Positions 15,218 through 24,378 of a stretch of DNA of 43,091 nt are shown here, piece after piece; position 1 is the first letter of the stretch; each line of letters opens with the position of its first letter. Origin of the DNA: an uncultured Prevotellaceae bacterium. GTDB taxonomy: Bacteria; Bacteroidota; Bacteroidia; Bacteroidales; Bacteroidaceae. The notes under the pieces are model-generated. The model ran no database searches, was not told where the DNA came from, and saw only the letters and a program-made list of their open reading frames with translations. The stretch is from positions 1 through 43,091 of the forward strand of contig CAMKSE010000027.1 in assembly GCA_946415365.1 (NCBI GenBank), given 5' to 3'. The position numbers and the translations under genes are program-made.

Positions 15218-17692
15218 CTATTGAACCGGAATATCGATGCTTTCTGATATCGCCAAGTTGGTATCTGTGACCTTAAGGGTGAGGATGCCGGGCTGACGAG
15301 CGCTGCGCACGATGACGACAAGTTGGCCATTGAAGAGCTTCATCGTTGGCGACTTGAAAGATTCGAGACTCGTGGCATCACCATTACAGACGGCCTCGAA
15401 TGTGCCTGCGCCCATCACTTCGAACGTCAGTTGGTCAGCGGCATCAGGGATGAGGTTTCCGTCAGTATCGGTAAGAGAGACGGTGATGAAGGCGAGATCA
15501 TCGCCAGAGGCGTTGAGAGTACACACAGACCCCATTTGTGCTGTCCAGACATCGAGTTTCAGGGCAGAGGGCTGGCCGGCGGTGCGGAGAGTTTGTTCGC
15601 CAGCCTGACGGCCTTCGGTGTCATATATAACGACTTTTAATTCTCCCGGCTCATACTTCACGTTGTTCCAGCGCAGACGGTAACGGTCGAGGCGCTCCTG
15701 CGGATTTTTTGTGATCTTGCCCTGGCTCTTTCCATTAAGGAAGAGTTCGGCGGTGGGGTAGTCGGTATAGCAGTACACGGGCGTTACCTTGCCGATGCGG
15801 TTTCCCTGATCTTTCTTCGACCGTCCCCAGTTCCAATGGGGCAGCAGATGGATGGTGTGTTCCTCTTTATTCCAACGAGAACGGTAAAGATAATAGCGGT
15901 CTTTAGACAGTCCGGCGAGGTCGCAGATGCCGAAGTAACTACTGCGCGAGGGCCAGTATTCATCGTAGGGCGTGGGTTCGCCAAGGTAATCGTAGCCCGT
16001 CCACACGAACTCTCCGATAACCCACGGCTTATCGTCCTGCCACACCCAGTCGTCGTCGGGTAGATTCGACCATGAGCAGTATTCCACGTCATAACTGGAA
16101 CATTGACCGTCAGCCTTTTTAATGGCTGCAGGGTCGTAGGTGGGTGACCATGAGGCATACTGAGAATTGTCTGTGACTTCTACAGGAAATTTATATACCC
16201 CTCGGCTGCTCACCGTTGAGGCAGTCTCTGAGCCGAGGAGGAATCCCTGCGGCAGTTGTTCGATGTTGTTCTGGTATTTATGGACGCGGTAATTGAAGCC
16301 CGGCACATCCATCACTTGGGCAAAACCGCTCTTCAGTGCTTCTTCTGCTCGGTCCATGCCCTGAGTGACGGGACGGGAAGGGTCGAGGCTGTGGCAGAGA
16401 TTCTGCAGCTTCTCCGACAACTCACGGCCACGTTCGCTATTTTGTTCAGGAATCTCGTTACCAATACTCCACATGACAATGGAGGGATGGTTGCGGTTAG
16501 CCAACACCAGGTTTTCAATGTCCTTCTGCCACCAGTCCTCGAAGAAACGGGCATAACCGTTCTTGCACTTGGGGTATATCCACATGTCAAAGCTCTCGGC
16601 CATCACCATCATACCGAGGGAATCGCAAAGGTCCATCTGCATTTGCGAAGGCATGTTGTGCGAGGTGCGGATGGCGTCGCAGCCCATGTCTTTCATGGTC
16701 TTTATCTGACGGATAAGGGCACTCTTATTGACTGCAGCACCCAGAGGACCAAGGTCATGATGTAGGCAGACGCCCTTGATTTTCCTTGTCACCCCGTTCA
16801 ACTTGAAGCCGCCTTCCTTCGAACATTTAACAGTACGGATACCGAACTTTTGGGTTACCTCGTCGAGCAACGTGCCTTTTCGCATATATCTGATGTGGGC
16901 GGTATAGAGATAAGGTGTTTCGGGTGTCCAGAGTTTTGGGGTATCAATGGTAAAGACCATGTTTGCCTTGCCCAAATTATTGACTTCGGAGTTATGTTTG
17001 TGACCCACTAACTGACCATTGGCGTCGCGCAGTTCCACCTCAAAGGCCAAAAAATCATCGAGCATACTGCCTGTGCCTACGGTCACTTCCACAACAGCCT
17101 TGTCGCCGTTAAGTTCGGTAGTGCGGATGAAGGTCTTCCATGGGTCTATCCAATCATCACCTGTCGTAATAAGTTTCACAGGACGGTAGATGCCTGCACC
17201 CGGATACCAGCGCGAGCTCTCTTCCACGTTCTTCAGATGAACTTCCAACAGGTTTTCGCCGGCCTTCATGAATGGCGTGATATCCACGCGGAAGACATTG
17301 TAGCCATAGGCCCAATAGCCTGCTTTTTGTCCGTTGAGAAAGACCGTAGGCTCCGACATCGCACCATCGAACACAAGTTCGGCGTGCTTGCACTCTGTGG
17401 GAATCTGGATCACCCGTTTATAGTAGCCCTCACCGATCCAGGGCAGAGCGCCAGAGCGCCCGCTCTTCTCTGTGGCATCTTTTTCACCGTTCTGTTCGAT
17501 GGCCACTTTCTGTAAGTCCCATTTCTTGTCGAAGGGTCCTGCGATGGCCCAGTCATGCGGCACAGTCACGCTTTCCCACGTCTGTCGGTCGTGAGAAAAA
17601 TGCCAGTTGTCACTAAGCGTTATCTCCTTGCGTTGCTGTGCGAAAGAGCCTAAGGCAACGAACCACGCTATTGAAAGTAGTGATAGTTTCAT
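15218..17692 (-). CDS. Secreted glycoside hydrolase family 2, beta-galactosidase-like
   Basis: This GH2 enzyme probably removes beta-linked galactose from oligosaccharides in the periplasm or outside the cell. It has 824 residues from the ATG at 17692 (the upstream TTG at 17698 is less likely). A signal peptide (MKLSLLSIAWFVALGSFA) precedes an N-terminal jelly-roll domain (to about 190), an Ig-like domain (to about 300), and a TIM barrel with the acid/base glutamate in MWSIGNEIPEQ and the nucleophile in VIGEFVWTGYDYLGEP. C-terminal DUF4982-like and Ig-like domains follow. It diverges from a GH53 galactanase, and together they suggest breakdown of beta-1,4-galactan. Beta-glucuronidase or another GH2 activity cannot be excluded. 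Confidence 0.9.
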   Translation of the reverse strand: MKLSLLSIAWFVALGSFAQQRKEITLSDNWHFSHDRQTWESVTVPHDWAIAGPFDKKWDLQKVAIEQNGEKDATEKSGRSGALPWIGEGYYKRVIQIPTECKHAELVFDGAMSEPTVFLNGQKAGYWAYGYNVFRVDITPFMKAGENLLEVHLKNVEESSRWYPGAGIYRPVKLITTGDDWIDPWKTFIRTTELNGDKAVVEVTVGTGSMLDDFLAFEVELRDANGQLVGHKHNSEVNNLGKANMVFTIDTPKLWTPETPYLYTAHIRYMRKGTLLDEVTQKFGIRTVKCSKEGGFKLNGVTRKIKGVCLHHDLGPLGAAVNKSALIRQIKTMKDMGCDAIRTSHNMPSQMQMDLCDSLGMMVMAESFDMWIYPKCKNGYARFFEDWWQKDIENLVLANRNHPSIVMWSIGNEIPEQNSERGRELSEKLQNLCHSLDPSRPVTQGMDRAEEALKSGFAQVMDVPGFNYRVHKYQNNIEQLPQGFLLGSETASTVSSRGVYKFPVEVTDNSQYASWSPTYDPAAIKKADGQCSSYDVEYCSWSNLPDDDWVWQDDKPWVIGEFVWTGYDYLGEPTPYDEYWPSRSSYFGICDLAGLSKDRYYLYRSRWNKEEHTIHLLPHWNWGRSKKDQGNRIGKVTPVYCYTDYPTAELFLNGKSQGKITKNPQERLDRYRLRWNNVKYEPGELKVVIYDTEGRQAGEQTLRTAGQPSALKLDVWTAQMGSVCTLNASGDDLAFITVSLTDTDGNLIPDAADQLTFEVMGAGTFEAVCNGDATSLESFKSPTMKLFNGQLVVIVRSARQPGILTLKVTDTNLAISESIDIPVQ

Positions 17693-17726
17693 ATACAAAA
17701 TTGGTTTTAGTTTGTCATTCTGTGTG

Positions 17727-17775
17727 CAAAATTACGAAAAAAGAATGAAAGTATCACAAAAAAAGCGTATATTTG
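17727..17775. promoter_or_regulatory. Divergent promoters for the GH2 and GH53 genes
   Basis: TAATTTTG on the minus strand (17727-17734) is the likely -7 of the GH2 gene, and TATATTTG on the plus strand (17768-17775) that of the GH53 gene. The two lie 33 bp apart within a 112-bp gap, so a single regulator could act on both. Good -33 elements were not found. Confidence 0.55.
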
Positions 17776-17804
17776 CACCCATAATCACTAAAACTTTTAG
17801 ATGT

Positions 17805-18824
17805 ATGAAACGAGCAATAGTTTTTTCCCTGCTTACAGCCTTGATGCTGACGGTAAGTGCGCAGTCCTCAGAGGAACCTTTTTGGTTGGGGGCAGACATT
17901 AGTGGCACGACCGGAATGGAGGCCTATGGCATACAGTTGATGAACGCCCAGGGTGAACCTCGCGAGAATACGGCTCTGATGAAGGAACTTGGACTGAATG
18001 CCGTCAGACTGCGGGTGTGGGTGAATCCTAAATCCCATTTCTCCAGCAAGGAGGATGTGCTGGTAATGGCTAGACGTGCCAAGGAACATGGTATGGCTCT
18101 GATGATAGACTTCCACTACAGCGACTGGTGGGCCGATCCGGGCAAGCAGAACATTCCTGCTGCGTGGGTGGAGATGAACTACGAGGAGATGTGCAAGGCG
18201 TTGGCAGAGCATACTCGTGAGACATTGCAACTTCTAAAAGACCACGACATCAATGTACGCTGGGTACAGGTAGGCAACGAGACGACCAACGGTTTCCTCT
18301 GGCCGATGGGTAGGGCTGAGGACCATATGTCACAGTATGCCGGACTGACAAAGGCCGGCTGTGAGGCGGTAAAGGCGGTCTATCCTGACGCCAAGATCAT
18401 TATCCACCTCGATGGTGGTTGCGATCCAAAGCGTTATAATTTCATCTTCGACGGACTACAGCAATACGATTGTCCCTGGGATATCATAGGCATTAGCGTC
18501 TATCCCTACTGGGACATTGAGGCGAAACTTGAGAGTTCTTGGCAGGGAACCATTCGTGACTTTACTGCTAACATCCGGGCTCTGTATAAGAAATATCATA
18601 CCCCACTGATGGTGGTAGAGACTGGCGTGGAGTCCAATAAGCCCGAGGAGGGTAAGCAGATACTGGCAGAGATCATACGAGCCTCGAAGGAAGATTGTGA
18701 GGGTCATTGCCTGGGCGTGTTCTACTGGGCACCTGAGGCTGAGGGCCATTATCCGCTTGGGGCTTTCCAAGACCATAAACCTACAGTTATCATGGAGGCT
18801 TTTACAGAAGCCTCACAACAATAA
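17805..18824 (+). CDS. Arabinogalactan endo-beta-1,4-galactanase, GH53
   Basis: GH53 enzymes cut beta-1,4-galactan side chains of pectin. The product has 339 residues from the ATG at 17805, just after the promoter, with a signal peptide (MKRAIVFSLLTALMLTVSA). The (beta/alpha)8 fold shows FWLGADISGTTGMEA at the mature N-terminus, LNAVRLRVWVNPK, MIDFHYSDWWADPGKQ, the acid/base glutamate in VQVGNETTNG, and the nucleophile in PLMVVETGVESN. No C-terminal sorting motif is visible. It is paired head-to-head with GH2. A second GH53 gene lies at 23098. Confidence 0.93.
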   Translation: MKRAIVFSLLTALMLTVSAQSSEEPFWLGADISGTTGMEAYGIQLMNAQGEPRENTALMKELGLNAVRLRVWVNPKSHFSSKEDVLVMARRAKEHGMALMIDFHYSDWWADPGKQNIPAAWVEMNYEEMCKALAEHTRETLQLLKDHDINVRWVQVGNETTNGFLWPMGRAEDHMSQYAGLTKAGCEAVKAVYPDAKIIIHLDGGCDPKRYNFIFDGLQQYDCPWDIIGISVYPYWDIEAKLESSWQGTIRDFTANIRALYKKYHTPLMVVETGVESNKPEEGKQILAEIIRASKEDCEGHCLGVFYWAPEAEGHYPLGAFQDHKPTVIMEAFTEASQQ

Positions 18825-18848
18825 AACAGAAATTATTTGTCGTTTTTG

Positions 18849-18879
18849 TTGGCTATTTAAGGGATTTACTGTAATTTTG
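18849..18879 (+). promoter_or_regulatory. Promoter of the ilvD-ilvB-ilvN cluster
   Basis: TTG (18849-18851) and TAATTTTG (18872-18879) are separated by 20 bp. The inferred leader of about 27 nt is too short to hold an attenuator like the one before leuA. Confidence 0.6.
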
Positions 18880-18912
18880 CACCTAATTTAATTAGATTAA
18901 ATACATAAGTTT

Positions 18913-20715
18913 ATGCGACATCAGTTAAGAAGTGCTGTCTGCACCGAAGGCAGAAGAATGGCCGGTTCCCGTGCTTTGTGGGTGGCCACAGGTATGAAGC
19001 GTGAGCAGTTTGGCAAGCCGATTATTGCCGTTGTGAACTCTTTCACACAGTTCGTTCCGGGTCATACGCATCTGCATGAGATAGGTCAGATCGTCCGAAA
19101 GGAGATTGAGAAACTGGGCTGCTATGCGGCTGAGTTTAATACGATAGCTATCGACGATGGTATAGCTATGGGTCACGATGGTATGCTCTATTCGCTGCCC
19201 TCACGTGATATCATTGCTGACTCGGTGGAATATATGGTTAATGCCCATAAAGCCGACGCAATGATATGCATTTCAAACTGCGACAAAGTGACGCCGGGCA
19301 TGCTGATGGCATCCATGCGACTGAATATCCCAACAGTGTTCTGCTCGGGTGGTCCAATGGAGGCTGGACGTTGGCGCGGCGAGAATGCTGACCTGATCAC
19401 GGCGATGGTGAAGGGTGCCGATCCCTCCGTCTCTGACGAAGATATACAGGAACTTGAGAACTGTGCCTGTCCGGGCTGTGGTTCGTGTTCGGGTATGTTC
19501 ACAGCTAACTCGATGAATTCTCTCACCGAGGCCATCGGTCTCTCGTTACCCGGTAATGGTACGATCCTCGCTACCCATACCAACCGTGTGGAACTCTTCA
19601 AAGCCGCAGCCCGTCAGGTGGTAAAGAACGCTTTCGCTTATTATGAGGACGGCGATGAGAGTGTGCTTCCACGTAGCATCGCCACCCGTAAAGCTTTCCT
19701 TAACGCTATGAGCCTCGACATAGCGATGGGTGGCAGTACCAATACCGTGCTTCATTTGTTGGCCGTAGCTCAGGAGGCTGGCACAGACTTTACAATGAAG
19801 GATATCGATGCCTTGAGCCGTAAGGTGCCCTGCCTCTGCAAGCTCGCACCAAACACCCAGAAATACTCTGTCCAAGAATGCAACCGTGCTGGAGGAATCC
19901 TTGGTATCCTTAACGAACTGGATAAGGGCGGTCTCATCGACGGCTCTGCCAAACGCGTAGATGGTATGACGCTCGCTGAGGCAATGAAGAAATATAGTAT
20001 TTCTGGTGATTCAGAATTCTCCGAGAATAAGATATACTTTTCCGCCCCCGGCAACCGATTCTCCACTAAGATGGGCTCTCAGAGCGAACTCTATCTATCG
20101 CTTGATTCCGACCGCGCCAACGGTTGTATCCGTGACCTTGAACATGCCTACACAAAGGACGGTGGACTGGCTGTGCTCTTTGGCAATATCGCCCAGGATG
20201 GCTGTGTGGTGAAGACTGCTGGTGTCGATGAGAGCCTTTGGCACTTCGAGGGTCCTGCCGTCGTCTTTGACTCCCAGGAAGACGCCTGTGAGGGCATCCT
20301 CGGTGGGAAGGTGAAGAGTGGCGACTGTGTGGTCATCACCCACGAGGGTCCGAAGGGTGGTCCCGGCATGCAGGAGATGCTTTATCCTACATCATATATC
20401 AAGTCGATGCATCTTGGCAAAAAATGTGCCCTGATTACCGATGGTCGTTTCTCTGGAGGTACGAGTGGCCTTTCCATTGGACATATCTCTCCCGAGGCTG
20501 CCAATGGTGGTAATATCGGTAAGATAAAGGATGGCGACATCATCGTAATCGATATCCCCTCACGCAGCATCAACGTGAAACTCAGCGACGAAGAACTCGC
20601 AGCCCGTCCGCAGCAGCCCCTAAGGCGTAATAGAGTCGTATCCAAGGCATTAAAGGCCTATGCCCAGAGTGTTTCCTCTGCCGACAAGGGGGGTATAAGG
20701 ATTTTGACAGATTAA
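18913..20715 (+). CDS. ilvD: Dihydroxy-acid dehydratase
   Basis: IlvD dehydrates 2,3-dihydroxy-isovalerate and -methylvalerate to the 2-oxoacids that precede valine, leucine and isoleucine, using an iron-sulfur cluster. The 600 residues carry the family's cysteine motifs: ISNCDKVTPGMLM near 119, and CACPGCGSCSGMFTANSMN near 183-201. MGGSTNTVLHLLA follows near 274, and the C-terminal swivel domain includes GPKGGPGMQEM and DGRFSGGTSG. It is the first gene of the ilv group, and 75 bp with a weak AT-rich inverted repeat (20735-20751) separate it from ilvB. Confidence 0.97.
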   Translation: MRHQLRSAVCTEGRRMAGSRALWVATGMKREQFGKPIIAVVNSFTQFVPGHTHLHEIGQIVRKEIEKLGCYAAEFNTIAIDDGIAMGHDGMLYSLPSRDIIADSVEYMVNAHKADAMICISNCDKVTPGMLMASMRLNIPTVFCSGGPMEAGRWRGENADLITAMVKGADPSVSDEDIQELENCACPGCGSCSGMFTANSMNSLTEAIGLSLPGNGTILATHTNRVELFKAAARQVVKNAFAYYEDGDESVLPRSIATRKAFLNAMSLDIAMGGSTNTVLHLLAVAQEAGTDFTMKDIDALSRKVPCLCKLAPNTQKYSVQECNRAGGILGILNELDKGGLIDGSAKRVDGMTLAEAMKKYSISGDSEFSENKIYFSAPGNRFSTKMGSQSELYLSLDSDRANGCIRDLEHAYTKDGGLAVLFGNIAQDGCVVKTAGVDESLWHFEGPAVVFDSQEDACEGILGGKVKSGDCVVITHEGPKGGPGMQEMLYPTSYIKSMHLGKKCALITDGRFSGGTSGLSIGHISPEAANGGNIGKIKDGDIIVIDIPSRSINVKLSDEELAARPQQPLRRNRVVSKALKAYAQSVSSADKGGIRILTD

Positions 20716-20790
20716 TAATTAAAGACTGAATAACATATAAGAATAATATGTAGTCAGATAATATCTTATTATGTCTAAAAGATAATTAGT

Positions 20791-22500
20791 ATGCTAAAAG
20801 ATAGAATTACAGGATCGAAGGCGCTGATGCGGGCGCTGAAGGCCGAGGGTGTGAAGACCATCTTCGGTTACCCTGGCGGCAGCATCATGCCCGTCTATGA
20901 TGCGCTCTTCGACTACACTCGAGGTGAGAAAAAATGTTTCGACCACATACTTGTACGTCATGAACAGGGTGCCACTCATGCTGCCGAGGGTTATGCTCGT
21001 GTCTCAGGTGAGGTGGGAGTGGCGCTGGTGACCAGCGGACCTGGTGTGACAAACACGTTGACGGGTATAGCCGATGCTATGCTCGATTCTACGCCCATCG
21101 TCGTCATTGCCGGACAGGTGGCCATCTCTACCCTCGGTACAGATGCATTCCAGGAGGTGGATCTCGTGGGTGTGGCACAGCCTATCTCGAAGTGGTCTTA
21201 CCAGATACGTCATGCCGAGGATGTTGCCTGGGCTGTCAGCAGGGCTTTTTATATTGCCCGTACCGGTCGTCCTGGTCCTGTGGTACTCGACTTTCCGAAG
21301 AACGCTCAGTTAGAGGAGATTGACTGGGAACCGATGAAAGTGAACTTTGTACGCTCCTATGTTCCTTATCCAAAACTTGATGCCGAGACCGTGCGTCAGG
21401 CAGCAGAACTTATTAACAATGCGAAGAAGCCGTTGGCACTCGTGGGGCAAGGTGTCGAACTGGGTAACGCTCAGAGTGAACTTGTCAAGTTCCTCGAGAA
21501 GGCAGACATCCCCGCAGGACGAACAATGCTCGGACTCTCGGCCCTGCCCTCTAATCATCCGTTGAATGTAGGTATGCTCGGAATGCACGGCAACTACGCT
21601 GTCAATTTGAAAGAACAAGAATGTGACGTACTTATCGCCATCGGCATGCGTTTCAGCGACCGAGTGACAGGTAACCTGAAAACCTACGCTAAACAGGCGA
21701 AAATTATTCACCTCGACATAGACCGTAGTGAGATTGACAAAAACGTGAAGACCGATGTGGCGGTGGTAGCCGACTGTAAGGAGTCATTACCCGCTATCAC
21801 GGCATTGATCAATAAAAACGACCACAAGGAGTGGCGCGACTCTTTCCGTCATCTCGACGAGATGGAACGCACGAAAGTCATCGAGCCTGCCATCCATCCC
21901 AAGGATGGTCCGCTGCTGATGGGAGAGGTGGTCAATGCGGTTGCCGAACAGAGTCCAGATGATACCGTACTCGTGACGGATGTAGGTCAGAATCAGTTGT
22001 TTGCCACTCGTTACTTCAAGTATCACCATAATCGTAGCATCTGTACCAGTGGTGGTTTGGGTACCATGGGCTACGGCATGCCTGCTGCTATAGGAGCCAC
22101 TTTCGCAGCCCCCAAACGTACGGTGTGTTGTTTCATGGGCGACGGAGGTTTCCAGATGTGTATCGAGGAACTCGGAACTATTATGGAACAACAGGCACCT
22201 GTGAAAATGATTGTGATGAATAACCACTATCTCGGTAACGTTCGCCAGTGGCAGGATATGTTCTGGCTGCGTCGCAAATCATTCACGAAGATGCTTAATC
22301 CCAATTATGAACTCATAGCTCAGGGATATGGTATTCCATATGCTGCCGTTACAGACCGTAAGGACCTTTCAGCCGCTGTCAACAAGATGCTCTCTACCGA
22401 CGGACCGTTCATTTTGGAGTGTGCTATCCTTGAAGACGACAACGTATTGCCGATGACGCCTCCTGGAATGGATATAGACAAAATGATGCTGGAGATATAG
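20791..22500 (+). CDS. ilvB: Acetolactate synthase large (catalytic) subunit
   Basis: This thiamine-diphosphate enzyme condenses two pyruvates to acetolactate, or pyruvate and 2-oxobutyrate to acetohydroxybutyrate, the first shared step of branched-chain synthesis. The 569 residues have the three usual domains. The N-terminal PYR domain carries the catalytic glutamate in VRHEQGATHAAEGYAR (near 50), a central FAD-binding fold follows, and the C-terminal PP domain carries GDGGFQMCIEELGTI and NNHYLGNVRQWQ, which bind thiamine diphosphate and magnesium. The regulatory subunit gene follows 30 bp later. Confidence 0.97.
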   Translation: MLKDRITGSKALMRALKAEGVKTIFGYPGGSIMPVYDALFDYTRGEKKCFDHILVRHEQGATHAAEGYARVSGEVGVALVTSGPGVTNTLTGIADAMLDSTPIVVIAGQVAISTLGTDAFQEVDLVGVAQPISKWSYQIRHAEDVAWAVSRAFYIARTGRPGPVVLDFPKNAQLEEIDWEPMKVNFVRSYVPYPKLDAETVRQAAELINNAKKPLALVGQGVELGNAQSELVKFLEKADIPAGRTMLGLSALPSNHPLNVGMLGMHGNYAVNLKEQECDVLIAIGMRFSDRVTGNLKTYAKQAKIIHLDIDRSEIDKNVKTDVAVVADCKESLPAITALINKNDHKEWRDSFRHLDEMERTKVIEPAIHPKDGPLLMGEVVNAVAEQSPDDTVLVTDVGQNQLFATRYFKYHHNRSICTSGGLGTMGYGMPAAIGATFAAPKRTVCCFMGDGGFQMCIEELGTIMEQQAPVKMIVMNNHYLGNVRQWQDMFWLRRKSFTKMLNPNYELIAQGYGIPYAAVTDRKDLSAAVNKMLSTDGPFILECAILEDDNVLPMTPPGMDIDKMMLEI

Positions 22501-22530
22501 TGAATTATGAAATGTGATTAGTAAATAGTT

Positions 22531-23076
22531 ATGGAAGAAAAGAAACAACTATACACACTGTTGGTGTATTCTGAGAACGTAGCCGGTATATTGAACCAGA
22601 TTACCGCCGTTTTCACGCGCCGTCAGGTGAATATCGAGAGTCTAAACGTGTCTGCTTCTAGTATTCCTGGAGTCCACAAGTACACCATTACCGCTTGGAG
22701 CGACGAGGATCAGATACAGAAGATTGTGCGTCAGATAGAGAAGAAGATAGATGTGGTGAAAGCCAACTACTTCACCGACGACCAGCTGTTCATCCGTGAG
22801 TCAGGGCTCTACAAACTCGCTACGCCGATGGTTCTGGATAATCCAGAGATCTCGCGTACCATACGCCGTTTTGGTGCCAGCATCATCGAAGTGAACCCCA
22901 CCTATACCATCGTCATGAAGCATGGCATCACAGAGGACATCATCTCATTGTTCCGTGCTCTCGACACTTTCGGCTGTGTGTTGCAGTACACACGCTCAGG
23001 CCGTATCGCCGTTACCCGTGGTATGGTGGAGCAGGTGAGTGAGTTCCTTGAGCAGCGAGAGAACGATGAGTTTTAA
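22531..23076 (+). CDS. ilvN: Acetolactate synthase small (regulatory) subunit
   Basis: This subunit binds IlvB and gives feedback inhibition by branched-chain amino acids. The 181 residues begin with an ACT domain (TLLVYSENVAGILNQITAVFTRRQVNIESL, spread over residues 7-38), where the family's effector site lies. A second domain follows (about 85-165), as in IlvH-type subunits of 160-185 residues. It follows ilvB by 30 bp. The next gene, a GH53 enzyme, starts only 21 bp downstream. Confidence 0.94.
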   Translation: MEEKKQLYTLLVYSENVAGILNQITAVFTRRQVNIESLNVSASSIPGVHKYTITAWSDEDQIQKIVRQIEKKIDVVKANYFTDDQLFIRESGLYKLATPMVLDNPEISRTIRRFGASIIEVNPTYTIVMKHGITEDIISLFRALDTFGCVLQYTRSGRIAVTRGMVEQVSEFLEQRENDEF

Positions 23077-23097
23077 GTTAAGGTTAAATATTTACAG

Positions 23098-24378
23098 ATG
23101 ATTACATTTCTCATCATTCTTTCCTTTTTCCTTTTTATTCCCGCCTCCGCGCAGCAGCGCTATGTAGGCGGTGACGTTTCTGTTTTGCTGAAATACGAGG
23201 AACAGCATGCCACATATTTGGACAAAGACGGTGGTAATATCTCCGACTTGTTGGTCTATCTAAAAGAGCAGGGTTGGAACACGATGCGCGTGCGTATTTT
23301 TTCTGACCCCTCGAAGGATGCCGACAAGAATGTGTGTCAGGATCTGGAGTATGTGAAGCATCTTGGCAAACGTATCAAAGATGCCGGACTGTTTTTTATG
23401 ATTGATTTCCATTATAGCGACACCTGGGCTGACCCGGGACAGCAAACGGCACCTTTCATGTGGGCTACCTATAGTTGGTATCCGGATGAGACATTCTATA
23501 GGTACACCAAAGAAACCCTTGAGGCGCTTGTTGAGGCAGGGGCTTCGCCCGATTTGATTCAGACGGGCAACGAGATATCCTTTGGCCTGCATTGGGGATT
23601 CAAGGACTCCACAGGACAGTACCACGACTACGGACAGTTCAGCGGTAAGCTGGATGCAAACAGTGCCTGGACAGCCTATAAGGATACCAATTGGGACAAC
23701 TTCGCCAAGTATCTGAAAGCCGCCGGCAAGGCCTGTCGTGAGGTATGTCCAGATGCGAAGATCATCATCCACACGGAGCAATGTGCCAACAACCCCACAC
23801 TAGATGTGGCTTTTTTCAAGCGCATCGCCGAGAACGGCATTGACTACGACATCATAGGCACTTCATACTATCCTTATTTCAAAGGGCCGCTCTCCAATCT
23901 CGACAAGGGACTCTCACAACTCGAGAGCAACTTCCCCGACAAGCAGATACAACTTGTGGAAACGGGCTATCCCTCGAAGTGGGAAGTGGGAGGTTCCTCC
24001 TATGATTACACAAAGACATATCCCTATAGTCACGAAGGACAGCGTCAATACACCGCAGACCTCATTACCATGCTCAAGAAACATCCGCAGGTGAACGGTC
24101 TTTCGTGGTGGTACGCCGAGGCTAACGCCAAAGGTTGTACGGGTAGTCTCTCCTCAGGCTGGTACAACGCCTCGCTCTTCGACAACGAGACGGGTCGTGC
24201 CCTGCCGGCACTCTATGAGATGAAGGCCTTCCTCGACGGCGCCTCTGCCATCTGTAGCGTTAAGCCCGCAGGCGGCAACAACGACTTGTGGTACACCATG
24301 CAGGGCTATCGTCTCAGTTGTACGCCCGTACGCCCGGGGATTTACATCAAAAACGGAATCAAGACATGGATAAAATAG
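23098..24378 (+). CDS. Second GH53 galactanase, with C-terminal sorting-like motif
   Basis: The product has 426 residues with a signal peptide (MITFLIILSFFLFIPASA) and a GH53 barrel. Landmarks are YVGGDVSVL at the mature end, NTMRVRIFSDP, MIDFHYSDTWADPGQQ, the acid/base glutamate in IQTGNEISFG, and the nucleophile in IQLVETGYPSKWE. Unlike the first GH53, it ends in a short segment (about 396-426, LWYTMQGYRL then GIYIKNGIKTWIK) that resembles the C-terminal sorting or anchoring motifs of secreted Bacteroidetes enzymes. Its position inside the ilv-thioesterase group is unusual. Its stop overlaps the next gene by 13 bases. Confidence 0.92.
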   Translation: MITFLIILSFFLFIPASAQQRYVGGDVSVLLKYEEQHATYLDKDGGNISDLLVYLKEQGWNTMRVRIFSDPSKDADKNVCQDLEYVKHLGKRIKDAGLFFMIDFHYSDTWADPGQQTAPFMWATYSWYPDETFYRYTKETLEALVEAGASPDLIQTGNEISFGLHWGFKDSTGQYHDYGQFSGKLDANSAWTAYKDTNWDNFAKYLKAAGKACREVCPDAKIIIHTEQCANNPTLDVAFFKRIAENGIDYDIIGTSYYPYFKGPLSNLDKGLSQLESNFPDKQIQLVETGYPSKWEVGGSSYDYTKTYPYSHEGQRQYTADLITMLKKHPQVNGLSWWYAEANAKGCTGSLSSGWYNASLFDNETGRALPALYEMKAFLDGASAICSVKPAGGNNDLWYTMQGYRLSCTPVRPGIYIKNGIKTWIK

